Shown: positions 54,276 to 64,000, counted from the first letter of the stretch. The stretch is 64,000 nt of DNA from Ctena decussata (GCA_963989385.1 OZ022511.1:1860001-1924000); one strand, 5' to 3'. Notes: generated from the sequence alone by a model not told the origin. Translations and numbers: made by a program.

Positions 54276-55735
54276 TGTGGACCATATTAATTTGGATATA
54301 ATATGCCACTCCACCCACTCCCCCATCCCACCCCTCCTCTTCAGCTCAGTCTATTCAGAGTCTTCCCTGTGTGTTAAAGGTTAAGCTAGCTCCATGTGGA
54401 CAAAGAAGACTCTGATCAGACTGGGCGCAGATGCTCAGGTTGATCTGATTCTTCGCTGGGCACACACCAGTGTATTTTGTCATGTCAGGCCAGGGCTCAT
54501 TTAACAGTGTGGGAGTAGGCTTTTCCTGTCATGAATGAAATAATATATGAGGCTGAGCCGCGACACGACAAAACCAACAATGTGGTTGTGCGCCCTGTGC
54601 AGACTCAGATCAGCCTGTCTGATCAGACCCTTTGCTAAGCGCTTAAAAGGTAGCTAAGGGTTTAAGCTACCTCCATGCGGACAGCAGAGACTCTGATCAG
54701 ACTCGGCAGATGCCCAGGCTGATCTGAGTCTGTGCTGGGCGCACAACCACTTTGTTGATTTTGTCACGTCCTGGCTCATATATACAGTACTGTCATGACA
54801 TAGTGTAATGACACACTGTAACATGTCTTTGTAAATTTCAGACAGTTGTGCTAGGAAAAAATACGATTACCTCCGAGGAAAAAATATGATTACCATATTA
54901 ATTCTGTTATATATGCTCCGGAGGCATTGCATTTTATGAAATGGGGGTATTATTTAGAGCCTAAATTGTAGTAAATCAGCCACTGCCAAAAGACCTCTAA
55001 TAAACAGTATTTATGTGAATGGGTGTACTTTCAGAGGAAATAGCTCTATAAATTTTCACCTCCCTTCTCAGTAGGTGTGGGATCAACTCTTAAAGGTAAA
55101 AGTTTACTCCTCTAGGAGCAAATTCTTTTGAGCAAATTTTTTCCCTTAAGAGTAGAAGCCATTTCAAAGAGCTACCTCATCCAAAGAAGTTAACAGGAAT
55201 TAAATCTTATGCAAGTTAATATAACATTATTTTTGGAAAAGAAGCAGGGCGATTTTTATTAGAGCAGGGGCATTTAATAGGATTAATGCGGTATGTGTAA
55301 ATATTCTTGCTGCAGAATGGCAAACAATGCAGATTACATACCTTAAAGAGTATGGATACATCTCAATATTTGTCTGCCATTTTTACAAAGGGAGAAAACT
55401 TTTGTACCTTCCTGTTTTTGTCAATGAAGCCTGTCAGAAATGGGGACTACTCTTAAAGGAAAGAATTTGCTCCTATAGGAAACCCATAGAGAAGGGAGGC
55501 AGCAATGAAAGTGGCACAGTTGCTTGCATTGAAAGTGTACCCATTCACCTTAATCTCACGGTTTCCCCCCTTCAAATGGGCCACAACACGACAAAACCAA
55601 CAAAATAGCATGTGTTCTCAGTGAAGAGTAAGATCAGCCTGGGCATCTGCCCAGCCTGATCAGAGTCTGTTTTGTCAGCATGTAAGTAGCTTAGACTCAC
55701 AGCAAAGACCCTGATCAGACTGGGCAGATGCCCAG
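54276..55735. other. NF1 intron 4 with GATCAG palindromic repeats
   Basis: Several blocks pair GACTCTGATCAGACTGGGC with GCCCAGGCTGATCTGAGTC and with CACTTTGTTG..TTTTGTC (54400-54480, 54555-54780, 55570-55735). The family recurs at 56868-56925 and 58795-59030. Small AAGAATTTGCTCC hairpins lie at 55080-55160 and 55450-55475. No coding signal. Confidence 0.6.
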
Positions 55736-55895
55736 TAGAGCTGCAACGATTCACCCAACGACCGATTCGATTCGATTTCGATTTCAGACACCTCGATTCG
55801 ATTAATTCGATTCGATTCATGATTGATTTTATGCTACCTTAATTCATCATGCTTATCACTTTATTTTGTTATATTTACACTTCTATTTATCTTTG

Positions 55896-56551
55896 CAGGG
55901 TTTGAAATTAACTTTTTTTCTCACTTGCTAAATTTAGTGGTTCTCATTCATTATACTCCCTTTTTCCCTATCTGACAGACAATATAAAGTATCTTACCAA
56001 TGAGGCTTTACCTCACAAGGGCCATGCCTACACTCCCTACCATGTTCTCTTCACAGCTACTAGTTTCATATTCCAGAGCAACTCTGAGCTCTTTTTCCCA
56101 CTTCTGTGCAGTTTTTATAGGGACAGTTTGGGGTTTGGGGCCCATAGAGTCAGTCTTGATGGGTTTATTTTCAGAAGGTTTTTCTTCCTGATCCCCCGTT
56201 TTGCTCCTTTTCCAGTTCATAATTAATATCTGTCCATGTGTATTGATTTGCTTTGAGAACATGTGCTTTTTGATCAAACTGAAAACAGACGCTTGCAGAT
56301 GTGGGTTGTCAGACGCTTGACGAGGGGCACCGTATTGGGGAATCAATATAAGGCAAGCACCTGGGTGATCAAGACGAGTTTGCGACTGCGCATCTTGTTC
56401 TGCACATAAACAAAAACTTTACACTTCCGGATTAGTTCTTTGCACCGGGAAAACTACACTCGCAAAGAAAAGCAAGTGGTGGTTTCTTGGACTCGCAGTC
56501 TGTAAATTTTGGTCGCATTTTGCGAGTATGCGAGTCTAAATTCGAACCCTG
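55896..56551. mobile_element. second hAT-like element nested in the first, 656 bp
   Basis: The ends CAGGGTTTGAAATTAAC and the complement of the right end, CAGGGTTCGAATTTAGAC, are inverted, with CTTTG on both sides (55891-55895 and 56552-56556). The duplication is only five bases, less than the usual eight. CTCGCA/TGCGAG motifs repeat near the right end. It holds the open frame at 56008-56346. Confidence 0.7.
56008..56346 (-). pseudogene. possible remnant of a hAT transposase N-terminus, 112 residues
   Basis: The minus-strand frame contains KTAQKWEKELRVALEYETSS and then CEENMV. The WEKEL...EYE...MV spacing is reminiscent of the region just before the TTF/BED-type zinc finger in hAT transposases, but the cysteines and histidines of a finger are not in place. 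The first 40 residues resemble nothing I know. It ends without a stop-defined domain. Weak evidence; could be a chance frame. Confidence 0.3.
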
Positions 56552-57144
56552 CTTTGGGGTGCATCTTTGGACACAGGTTTCTGCGAGTGATCGTTAGACG
56601 CCATTTTGATAACCCTACCGATAAGGAAACGAAACACCCGTATTGATTGGATGACCTAATTATTACTGACCAATCGTACGTTACGTTATAAACAGCGTTA
56701 TAATATTCAGAGCGGGTCTAAAACACGGACTTCCGTTTTAAATGAGGGCCCATTCGGGGGATTGTGAATCGAATCGAAATTAGTGGAGTTGTTATCGGAA
56801 TCGAATCGGCCCTTGTGAACCGGATTTTCGATGCATCGAAGTGAATCGTTGCACCTCTAATGCCCAGGCTGATCTGACTCTTCATAGCGCACATGCCACT
56901 TTGTTGGTTTTGTGGTGTCCCAGCTCAAATGTAAAAATTGGTCCTATTACCTCTGCTATGAAATGCTTTTTCCCTTTCGAAAAAACAGCCAAAAATCTGG
57001 ACCTGTCTTAAAAGACAGCTTTCTGGGATTGTTATGGAGGAGAAAAAGACCCGTCTTAGAGTTAAACACATATGGTAGGTTGCACTTGGTCTCTGCTCTA
57101 TAGGCAGTGAAGCATACATTGAAATTGTCACTTTTTCTTTTCAG

Positions 57145-57263
57145 TTCTTGAACCTACAGAATGACACACCCTACATCCTACAGCTAAAGAGTCTTGCTTC
57201 CAAAGTTCTGTTTGCTCTCAGCCTAAATGCTTTCTCGGCTGTCTTTAGCAGAATTTCTGCCAG
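57145..57263 (+). CDS. NF1: neurofibromin, coding exon 5
   Basis: Acceptor TTTTCAG and donor GTAAGT bound 119 nt encoding FLNLQNDTPYILQLKSLASK then VLFALSLNAFSAVFSRISA and two bases of Arg (AG). NAFSAVFSRIS is a core neurofibromin block. The final codon is completed by A at the start of exon 6, giving Arg-Leu. An alternative donor one base later would break the frame. Confidence 0.96.
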
Positions 57264-57324
57264 GTAAGTTGGACTTTGCATTTTTGTCTCACCTGGGACA
57301 TCGGTATTACTTTTCCAGTGTTAG

Positions 57325-57607
57325 CACAGGGTATAAACCAGTCCCCCAATTTTCGCGTCCTGCAGAGACTGTCTGTAATATTTGGCTTTCACCAATGGCT
57401 TACTGCAGAGACTGTCCGAGTGATTCTGCTTCATGTCGAGGCTTTCGGTAGGAAGCAGAGTCACACAGACAGTCTCAGCTGAAAGCCATTGTTCGAGGAC
57501 AGTAGTCCCTGCAGGAAGCAAGAGATCGCTGACAGTCTTGGCGGAACTAAATATGACTGACAGTCTCTGCAGGAATTGAAAATTGGCGGACTGGTTTATA
57601 CCCTGTG
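57325..57607. mobile_element. hAT-like foldback in NF1 intron 5, 283 bp
   Basis: The ends CACAGGGTATAAACCAGTCC and GGACTGGTTTATACCCTGTG are inverted. Internally GCAGAGACTGTC and its complement recur about six times. It starts 60 bp after the exon 5 donor. Confidence 0.75.
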
Positions 57608-57617
57608 GTGAGTGATG

Positions 57618-57740
57618 ACGATGGATGGATGACTTTAGATTTTATGTCCTTTTCAACAGTATTTCAGTCATATCAGGAAGATGGGAGGGTGATTATGAAA
57701 GGCTGTATGCAATGGAACCCTGTTTACAGATGGAAAGATT
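57618..57740 (-). mobile_element. SINE-like repeat, copy 4 (truncated)
   Basis: AACAGTATTTCAGTCATATC and GGTGATTATGAAAGGCTG match the body of the copies around exon 2. The tRNA-like head is missing. Confidence 0.5.
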
Positions 57741-57833
57741 TGGGGTTAGAAAGGTTGGGCATGTGCTTCCTATGTAGTTTTACTTTTCTCTTTGCCTGAT
57801 TGTCTTTGCTGGGCTGATGGACAATGAGTTTAA

Positions 57834-58347
57834 AGGAAAACACTCAGTAAAATGGATGTTGGGCTCAAATTAAAGATTCTAATAAAACATAAAATATGCC
57901 GAAAATTTCATGAAAATCGGACTTAAATTAAGAAAGATATGACAGTTTAAAGATATTAAAATGTTTAGCTGGGAACCAGCAACTCTGTGAGTTAATGACG
58001 TCATAAACTCACAGTCAGTAATAAATATCCTAAATAACTTTAGTTTGAAACAAACTGTAGATACAAACTGTAGATAAATGAAATGCATAATTCTACGTCA
58101 TAAAGAAACTATCAAAGCTAAATAATACTGTAAAAGTAAGCAATTTATGCTCTTATTCTAGGTTAGAATATTTATCACGTGACAGGAACTTCGAAAAAAG
58201 GCGGCCTGCAAGACCGCCATTTTGACTTTTTTAAATCTTCATATCTTTCTTATTTTAACACCGATTTTCATGAAATTTTCACCAAATTAAATTGCTAATC
58301 AAGATCTATAATTTGAAGTCTGTTCCTATTTAAGTGAGCGTTTTCCT
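57834..58347. mobile_element. TTAA-flanked foldback element in NF1 intron 5, 514 bp
   Basis: The ends AGGAAAACACTCA and TGAGCGTTTTCCT are inverted, with TTAA on both sides (57830-57833, 58348-58351). The arms include AATTTCATGAAAATCGG / CCGATTTTCATGAAATTT and TTAAGAAAGATATGA / TCATATCTTTCTTA. Like the TTAA element at 23347, it starts AGG. Confidence 0.78.
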
Positions 58348-58423
58348 TTAACATATTCTAAATAAAACACTGTACTACTATTTTCAGTAGATGTTAGACT
58401 GTATCTTATGATTTGTCTTCCAG

Positions 58424-58530
58424 ATTGACAACCTTATCAGCCTGTAGTGAGGACCAGTCTGACTTGTCTGACCTTGAACTTATACAACATCTCAATGTCG
58501 ATGTGACCAGACTGACCAAGCTGCTTGGAG
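58424..58530 (+). CDS. NF1: neurofibromin, coding exon 6
   Basis: Acceptor TTCCAG and donor GTAATA bound 107 nt. With AG from exon 5 it reads RLTTLSACSEDQSDLSDLEL then IQHLNVDVTRLTKLLG and one base of Asp. CSED...LxLIQHxNVD is conserved in neurofibromins. 107 nt equals the length I recall for the human exon, and the exit phase 1 agrees with exon 7. Confidence 0.96.
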
Positions 58531-58553
58531 GTAATAACCTGTAGCCTCGGAAA

Positions 58554-58756
58554 CAGTGCCCTAGATAAGAGGGAGTATTTGATGATAATTAGGGATAATT
58601 TTTGTCAATTCTGGATAAAAACATATGTTGTGACCCCTCATCTGAACCGTCTCACCGAGACGGTTCAGATGAGGGGTCACAACATATGGTTTCATTGAGA
58701 AATAAAGAAAATTATCCCTCAATTATCATCAAATACCCCTCTTATCTAGAGCTCTG
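58554..58756. mobile_element. palindromic MITE, family A, copy 4
   Basis: 203 bp with ends CAGTGCCCTAGATAAGAGGG and CTTATCTAGAGCTCTG and a perfect centre GAACCGTCTCACCGAGACGGTTC flanked by GTGACCCCTCATCT and its complement. The arms are nearly identical, so it is the youngest-looking copy. It lies 24 bp after the exon 6 donor. Flanks TCGGAAA and TTGGAAA may be a target duplication. Confidence 0.85.
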
Positions 58757-59171
58757 TTGGAAAGACTTTCTAGAAAACAAGACAGAGGCGGCATGTCCTA
58801 CAAAACAAAACAAAGTGGCATTTGCACCCAGCAAAGACTCAGATCAGCCTGGGCAGATGCCCAGTCTGATCAGAGTCATTGCTGTTGTGCTTAAAGTGTA
58901 CCGTAGGGTCTAGCCTACCTTAGTACCAACAGCTAAGACTCTGATCGTACTTGGTGGATGCCCAGTATGATCTGAGTCTTCACACGGTGCACATCAATCT
59001 TTGTTGGTTTTGTTGTGTCGCGGCTCATAGGTATTGCATTTTGAGCAGCATCTGTTTATACGTTTGTCAGGTTTCCTGGCTTAGCTCTGTGACGATTCAC
59101 ACACTGGCAAGACACAGTGTTTTATGGAATTTCTGTTACTGTGTGTGCATAATCATTATCAGAAACCCTTT

Positions 59172-61588
59172 TTAGCTCACCTGAGCCGAAGGCTCAGAGG
59201 TGAGCTTATAGGATGGGAGTCGAGCCGTCGTCCGTCCGTGCGTCCGTCCGTGCGTCCGTGCGTGCGTCAACACTTTCAAACATAAATATCTCAGAGACCA
59301 GTGGGCCGATCGCAATCAAATTTTATCTGAAGCATCATTTGGGTGGGGGAAAGGCTGCATTAGGTTTTGGTGCAGATCAGCTCAGAACTTTGGTTTCCAT
59401 GGCAACAGATAGCCCCCATAGGGGTATAATGGGGAAAACGGCGTCATCACCTTTTCTCGACTGTTTTTGATTAGATCCTTATCATACTTGCAGGTAATGG
59501 TGACATACACAAGAGCTTGGATGAGTTCGAAATTTGGCCGGATTCGAGCACAGACTACGGAGTTAGCTGCCCTTGAGCGTTTGAAAAAAATCCCATAGGG
59601 TTATAATGGGGAAAATGGCGTCATCACCTTTTCTCAACTGTTTTTGCTTAGATCCTTATCATACTTGCAGGTAATGATGACATACATAAGAGCTTGGATG
59701 AGTTCGAAATTTGGCCGGATTCGAGCACAGACTACGGAGTTGGCTGCCCTTGAGCGTTTGAAAAAAATCCCATAGTGTTATAATGGAGAAAACAACGACA
59801 TCACATATTTTTAGAAAAAACTTTGTCATCGCTCTATTGCCTACATTTCTCAACGGATTTTGAAATAACTTCACACAAATGTAGGGCGTGACAATATCTC
59901 GAGCAAATTCGACTTTCAGGATGCTGCGCCCAAGGTCAAGGTCACTGTGGCTAATTTTAGAAAAACTTTGTCAGCGCTCTAGCACCTACATTTCTCAATG
60001 GATTTTAAAATAACTTCACACAAATATAGGGCATGACAAAATATCTCGAGCAAGTTCGACTTTCAGGGTGCTGTGCCCAAGGTCAAGGTCACTTTGGCTA
60101 TTTTTAGAAAATCTTTGTCATCGCTCTAGCGCCTACATTTCTCAATGGATTTTGAAATAACTTCACACAAATGTAGGGCATGACAATATCTTGAGCAAGT
60201 TCGACTTTCAGGGTGCTGCGCCCAAGGTCAAGGTCACTGTGGCTATTTTTAGAAAAACTTTGTCATCGCTCTAAGGCCTACATTTCTCAACGGATTTTGA
60301 AATAACTTCACACAAATGTAGGGCATGACCATATCTCGAGCAAGTTCGACTTTCAGGGTGCTGCGCCCAAGGTCAAGGTCAATGTGGCTATTTTTAGAAA
60401 AACTTTGTCATGGCTCTAGCACCTACATTTCTCCATGGATTTTGAAATAGCTTCACACAAATGTAGGGTATGACAATATCTCGAGTAAGTTCGACTTTCA
60501 GGGTGCTGCGCCCAAGGTCAAGGTCACTGTGGCTTTTTTTAGAAAAACTTTGTCATCGCTCTAGCACCTACATTTCTCAACGGATTTTGAAATAACTTCA
60601 CACAAATGTAGGGCATGACAATGTCTTGAGCAAGTTCGACTCTCAGGGTGCTGCACCCAAGGTCAAGGTCACTGTGGCTATTTTTAGAAAAACTTTGTCA
60701 TCGCCCTAGCACCTTCATTTCTCCATGGATTTTGAAATAACTTGACACAAATGTAGGGTATGACAATATCTCAAGCAAGTTCGACTTTCAGGATGCTGTG
60801 CCCAAGGTCAAGGTCACTGTGGCTATTTTAAGAAAAACTTTGTCATGGCTCTAGCACCTACATTTCTCAACGGATTTTAAAATAAATTCACACAAATGTA
60901 GGGGATGACAATATCTCGAGCAAGTTTGACTTTTAGGGTGCTGCAATCAAGGTTTTTGATTAGATCCTTATCATACTAGCAGGTAATGATGACATACGTA
61001 AGAGCTTGGATGAGTTCAAAATTTGGCCGGATTCGAGCACAGACTACGGAGTTAGCTGCCCTTGAGCGTTTGAAAAAAATCCCATAGTCTTATAATGGAG
61101 AAAACAACTCGTCACATTTTCATTTTTCATCGGATCCTCTTCATACTTGCAGGTCATGAAGATATGCATAAAAGCTTGGATTAGTTAGCATTTCGGCTAG
61201 ATCCCACCACTGACTATGGAGTACCTGCCCTGAGCATCCAAAAAATCAATGTCGCCACTTTTTCTTGGTTTCTACTGATCTGATCCTTTTCAAACTTGCA
61301 GATAATGAGGAAATGCATAATATCTTAAACAAGTTCAAATTTTTGGCCAGATCAGGCCAACCACTGCGAAGTTAGCTGCCCTTGACAGCTCTGTCTATTG
61401 TGCTCTTGATCGGATACTTTTTAAACTTGCATATATTAAATGAGGGCATACATAATGTTTTGGATGAGTTTAATTTTCAGCCTGATTGGACCACTGACTG
61501 TGGAGTTAGCTGCCCTTGAGCATCTTAAATATCCCTATAGGTTTACAATGTCTCTCAGGTGAGCAATTGTTGCCCTTTGGGCTACTTG
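59172..61588. mobile_element. pearl/Helitron-like element with 145-bp core array, 2.4 kb
   Basis: It starts TTAGCTCACCTGAGCCGAAG with hairpin CCTGAGCCGAAGGCTCAGAGG, then a CGTCCGTCCGTGCGTCCGTG tract. Longer diverged units follow (GATCCTTATCATACTTGCAGG, near 59471 and 59651), then about 7.5 tandem units of 144-147 bp carrying CCCAAGGTCAAGGTCACTG (59932, 60079, 60223, 60369, 60514, 60659, 60804). It ends CTCAGGTGAGCAATTGTTGC and CCCTTTGGGCTACTTGTT. The same start and end plan is seen at 40688-41820. No protein is encoded. Confidence 0.7.
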
Positions 61589-61748
61589 TTAGCTTTCCTG
61601 TACGAATGTACAGGAAGAGCTATTGCACTCCCCCCTGCGGCGGCGGTGTCGGCGTTAGCAAAATGTTAAAGTTTTACTTTAAAGTTTTTTAGTTGATGGG
61701 CAAGGCGCTGTCAGGTAAGCTATCCTGTCCCACTGACTGGTCTTGTTA
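61589..61748. mobile_element. internally deleted pearl/Helitron-like element, 160 bp
   Basis: It begins TTAGCTTTCCTGTACGAATG with hairpin CCTGTACGAATGTACAGG, continues with a GGCGGCGGTGTCGGCG tract, and goes almost at once to the right end GGCAAGGCGCTGTCAGGTAA ... CTGGTCTTGTTA. The tandem core is missing. It abuts the 59172 element directly. Confidence 0.65.
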
Positions 61749-61924
61749 TCTGTAGCTTTGTTATAACTATGTTGGCTAAAATGTATATTTGTAAAATAAA
61801 GTATTGAAAAACCAAGTCCCTCCAAAGTCATAAAATTGATTGAGATACCGGTATTGAATAACTGTTCAGTAAAATTGAATGTGTAAAATATTTTCAAAAT
61901 AATAATGTATCATTTCTATTTTAG

Positions 61925-61995
61925 ACATAGTGTCCAAGTTCCGTCTTCTCAAGTCTAAGCAGGTGATATCAGCACTCGCTCACAATCTGGAAAAG
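61925..61995 (+). CDS. NF1: neurofibromin, coding exon 7
   Basis: Acceptor ATTTTAG and donor GTAAGT bound 71 nt. Joined to the G of exon 6 it reads DIVSKFRLLKSKQVISALAH then NLEK. The position corresponds to the human KFKALKKVAQLAVINSLEK segment, with weaker identity but the same length class (68 nt in human as I recall) and the same phases. Confidence 0.93.
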
Positions 61996-62051
61996 GTAAG
62001 TCTTGGAGAATCTTGGAATATATATTGCAAATGTATTTGTGTATATTGACT

Positions 62052-62283
62052 TATAGAGGTGCCATGGTTGAGTCATTATTGGACTAGGCTTCAGTGCCGA
62101 CTGTGCTGGTTCAAATCCCATCAAATTCTGTCTGTTAGCCCCATGGCCACAAGGCTAGGGAAACCTGTGCTAAGTATTGGAATAATGAACTACTTGACAA
62201 ACTTGATGTTTGAACTTCTGAGAATCTCCCAAATGTATCCTAAATTATTCCTGAAGAAAACAACAACAACAACAACAAAAAGA
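62052..62283 (+). mobile_element. tRNA-derived SINE with CAA-type tail
   Basis: GTGCCATGGTTGAGTCATTA resembles a tRNA A-box region and GGTTCAAATCC is a B-box. A body of about 150 bp follows and ends in CAACAACAACAACAACAAAA. It sits between exons 7 and 8, in sense orientation to NF1. The 75-residue frame across it is not a gene. Confidence 0.65.
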
Positions 62284-62381
62284 TAAAGAGATTATAAAGA
62301 AAGTGGATTTCTAAAGCTGTCAGATCAGAGTTTTGACTAAATCTTGGCTTTTCCATATGATTGCTTGTTCGTTACTTATAG

Positions 62382-62457
62382 GCAATATGGAACTGGATGG
62401 ACAACTACCCAGAAGAATTCACGGAACTTCAAAAGCGGCCTAATGAAGAGCTCCAAG
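62382..62457 (+). CDS. NF1: neurofibromin, coding exon 8
   Basis: Acceptor CTTATAG and donor GTATAG bound 76 nt encoding AIWNWMDNYPEEFTELQKRP then NEELQ plus one base. AxWNWxxNYPxEFTxL is among the most conserved N-terminal neurofibromin blocks. 76 nt equals the human length I recall. Confidence 0.96.
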
Positions 62458-62892
62458 GTATAGTACAAGATTTCTCCTATGTTTTGAAATCTTTAGCCAT
62501 TTCAGATAATCTATTCAACTGATCAAACTTTTTTCAAAATATCATCCTCAAATCCATCAGTGACCTTCATTTTGGTCAAGGTCACAGACTTGGATTATGA
62601 TTATCATTAAAATGCAACTGACTTTTATTATCTCAAACACCTTATCTCAAAGTTTCTTTTCAGTCAAAGTCAGATTGTTACAAAAACAAAATAACCACTT
62701 TGAAAAGGGGAGTTTGAGAAACAAGTAGTTTAATGCTTTTCAATACATGTATATACTTATAGTGAAACTTGTAAATTTTCTTGTTATAAGTGCTTTCTGA
62801 CAAGTTAGAAAAAAAATATTAGCAAAATTATAATGCATTCGAAACTCCAGATAACAGCCTTTCAGATAAATAACTCATGTTTTTTCTTTCAG

Positions 62893-63002
62893 ATTGCTGT
62901 GACAGGCTGTTTGAGCAATACTTGGCATACATGGAGAATTCCACAAAGAAGAGGCAGGCATCAGTTTGGCCATTCCAGATGATGTTATTGGTTCTCTGTC
63001 CT
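62893..63002 (+). CDS. NF1: neurofibromin, coding exon 9
   Basis: Acceptor TTTCAG and donor GTAAGT bound 110 nt. It completes Asp and reads DCCDRLFEQYLAYMENSTKK then RQASVWPFQMMLLVLCP. STKxxxxVWPxQxxLLxLCP is conserved. In human the sequence runs on without interruption at this point, so the following intron is a lineage difference. Confidence 0.96.
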
Positions 63003-63054
63003 GTAAGTCACAACTCAAGATTACGTTCATGTTTGAATTCTCAGTTATGAGGGT

Positions 63055-63112
63055 CAGCTGTTAAAGGAAAGGATTTGCTCCCCTAGGAGCAAATTCTTGC
63101 CTTTGAGAGCAG
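63055..63112. repeat. small hairpin repeat (AAGAATTTGCTCC type)
   Basis: GGTCAGCTGTTAAAGGAAAGGATTTGCTCC pairs with GGAGCAAATTCTTGCCTTTGAGAGCAGACC. It lies in intron 9 and is followed by an A-run at 63298-63320. Confidence 0.65.
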
Positions 63113-63610
63113 ACCCTGTTTCCAAAAAGCTTTGCTGTGTAGGGAAGCAAACAGAAAGTAACAAAAGTTGTTCCCCTTTGTAAAAATGTCAGAAAAGCAT
63201 GGAGGTATACTGATTCACCTTAACAGCTGATGTTGCAACATGCTGCATAGGCCTCCTCTTACCTGGTACCTCAAGACTTGTCAAGTTTGAAGAGGAAGAA
63301 AAAAAAAAAAAAAAAAAAAAACTAAGCAACATGGCAAGTCATAAATTGAAAAAAAATGTCATATTAACTAAACAGTGTTTGGTGTTTTTTCCCCAAGTAA
63401 ACACAAATGACAGTATTGACATGTGATAGGGTAGAAGTCAGTGTTTGTCACCCTTGCAAGGTTAGTGTTTTTTCTGGGTTCTCCTGTTTCCTTTAGCACA
63501 TGTAAGAACATAGAACTAGGGGAAAATATTGTTGATTTAATCAACATACAAGATATGGCTATTAACTCAAAGGCCTTGATGCTTCTTGAATAATATATAT
63601 TCTCTTCCAG

Positions 63611-63676
63611 AAAATCCTTGAAGAAATCAACAATGCTGATGGGGGTGCCCCTTGTTCTCCACAACATCTTAAAAAG
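63611..63676 (+). CDS. NF1: neurofibromin, coding exon 10
   Basis: Acceptor CTTCCAG and donor GTAAGG bound 66 nt encoding KILEEINNADGGAPCSPQHL then KK, phase 0 at both ends. It fits the human EIIQDIS...NNMNKK position, a variable linker. Assignment rests on phase, splice signals and order more than on identity. Further exons lie beyond 64000. Confidence 0.82.
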
Positions 63677-64000
63677 GTAAGGTTCTTCTGTTGTCCCCCC
63701 TTTTAAGACCAGATCTGAATGCCAACGTTAACCCTGCCTTGACATTCTTCATCTCATTCTGTTGCCTTACTGTAAAGAGCTGCACAAAGACAGTAAAAGC
63801 TTTTATCATTCATCTGCTGCAAAATTCACCTAATAACAGGGGTATGATAACATGATGTGATATCATATCACTGTAGAACTGCAATTGCACGAATGTTATC
63901 AGGTCATGCCTTAAGAAGCGATCTCTGGAGACGATTGGCTACACGATTGGCTACACACTGACATTGGCCGTGATATTAGTGTTCGATTGGTTAATTGATG
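63677..64000. other. NF1 intron 10, start
   Basis: No exon seen. GATTGGCTACACGATTGGCTACAC (63933-63956) is a short tandem duplication. Confidence 0.5.

Larger units (their letters stand above)
55736..56859. mobile_element. hAT-type element, 1124 bp, with exact 8-bp target duplication
   Basis: The ends TAGAGCTGCAACGATTCAC and the complement of the right end, TAGAGGTGCAACGATTCAC, are inverted. ATGCCCAG flanks both sides (55728-55735, 56860-56867). Subterminal ATTCGATTCGATT repeats lie on the left and AATCGAATCGAAAT on the right. It is inserted in a GATCAG palindromic repeat and is itself interrupted by 55896-56551. Confidence 0.9.

Noticed and set aside
59932..60960. CRISPR-like or satellite-coded peptide array
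   Set aside because: The 145-bp units are contiguous with no spacers and no shared reading frame; they form the core of a pearl-like element.

Overview
The window is animal nuclear DNA, most likely from a bivalve mollusc. It holds the 5' parts of two conserved intron-containing genes placed head to head. Between and inside them lies dense interspersed and palindromic repeat DNA. The bivalve call rests on several elements built like the 'pearl' family described from bivalves (tandem core of about 150 bp, a tetranucleotide-like tract such as GGAC/CGTC, short hairpin ends), on a 2A-motif LINE of a type known from molluscs and other invertebrates, and on the invertebrate character of the two proteins. 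Species cannot be named from this sequence alone.

Layout. (1) 8273-13049, minus strand: the first three coding exons of a Spinster-family (SPNS) major-facilitator transporter; later exons lie beyond the left edge, so 1-8272 is intron as far as I can see. (2) 13050-33138: about 20 kb of intergenic DNA made of three large foldback elements (13246-14876, 15104-17202, 22635-24418), degraded LINE pieces, a tRNA-like element, an unusual GATATC palindrome array (26335-26790) and one nearly complete non-LTR retrotransposon (about 27000-31603). (3) 33139-64000, plus strand: promoter and first ten coding exons of neurofibromin (NF1), the Ras GTPase-activating protein; 303 codons are present, all splice phases agree, and the gene continues beyond the right edge.

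NF1 introns are large (intron 2 is 9157 bp, intron 4 is 10805 bp) and full of mobile DNA. Intron 4 contains an imperfect palindrome of about 5.1 kb (49162-54275) with almost no coding potential, which is the most striking structure in the window. Four hAT-like insertions can be dated relative to their hosts by nesting, three of them with exact 8-bp target duplications, and two small elements are flanked by TTAA.

The two host genes are not an operon or pathway: SPNS proteins move lysolipids or sphingosine-1-phosphate across membranes, and neurofibromin switches off Ras. Their divergent promoters are 20 kb apart. The main biological theme is a repeat landscape dominated by hairpin-forming DNA elements, several of which lie inside transcribed introns.
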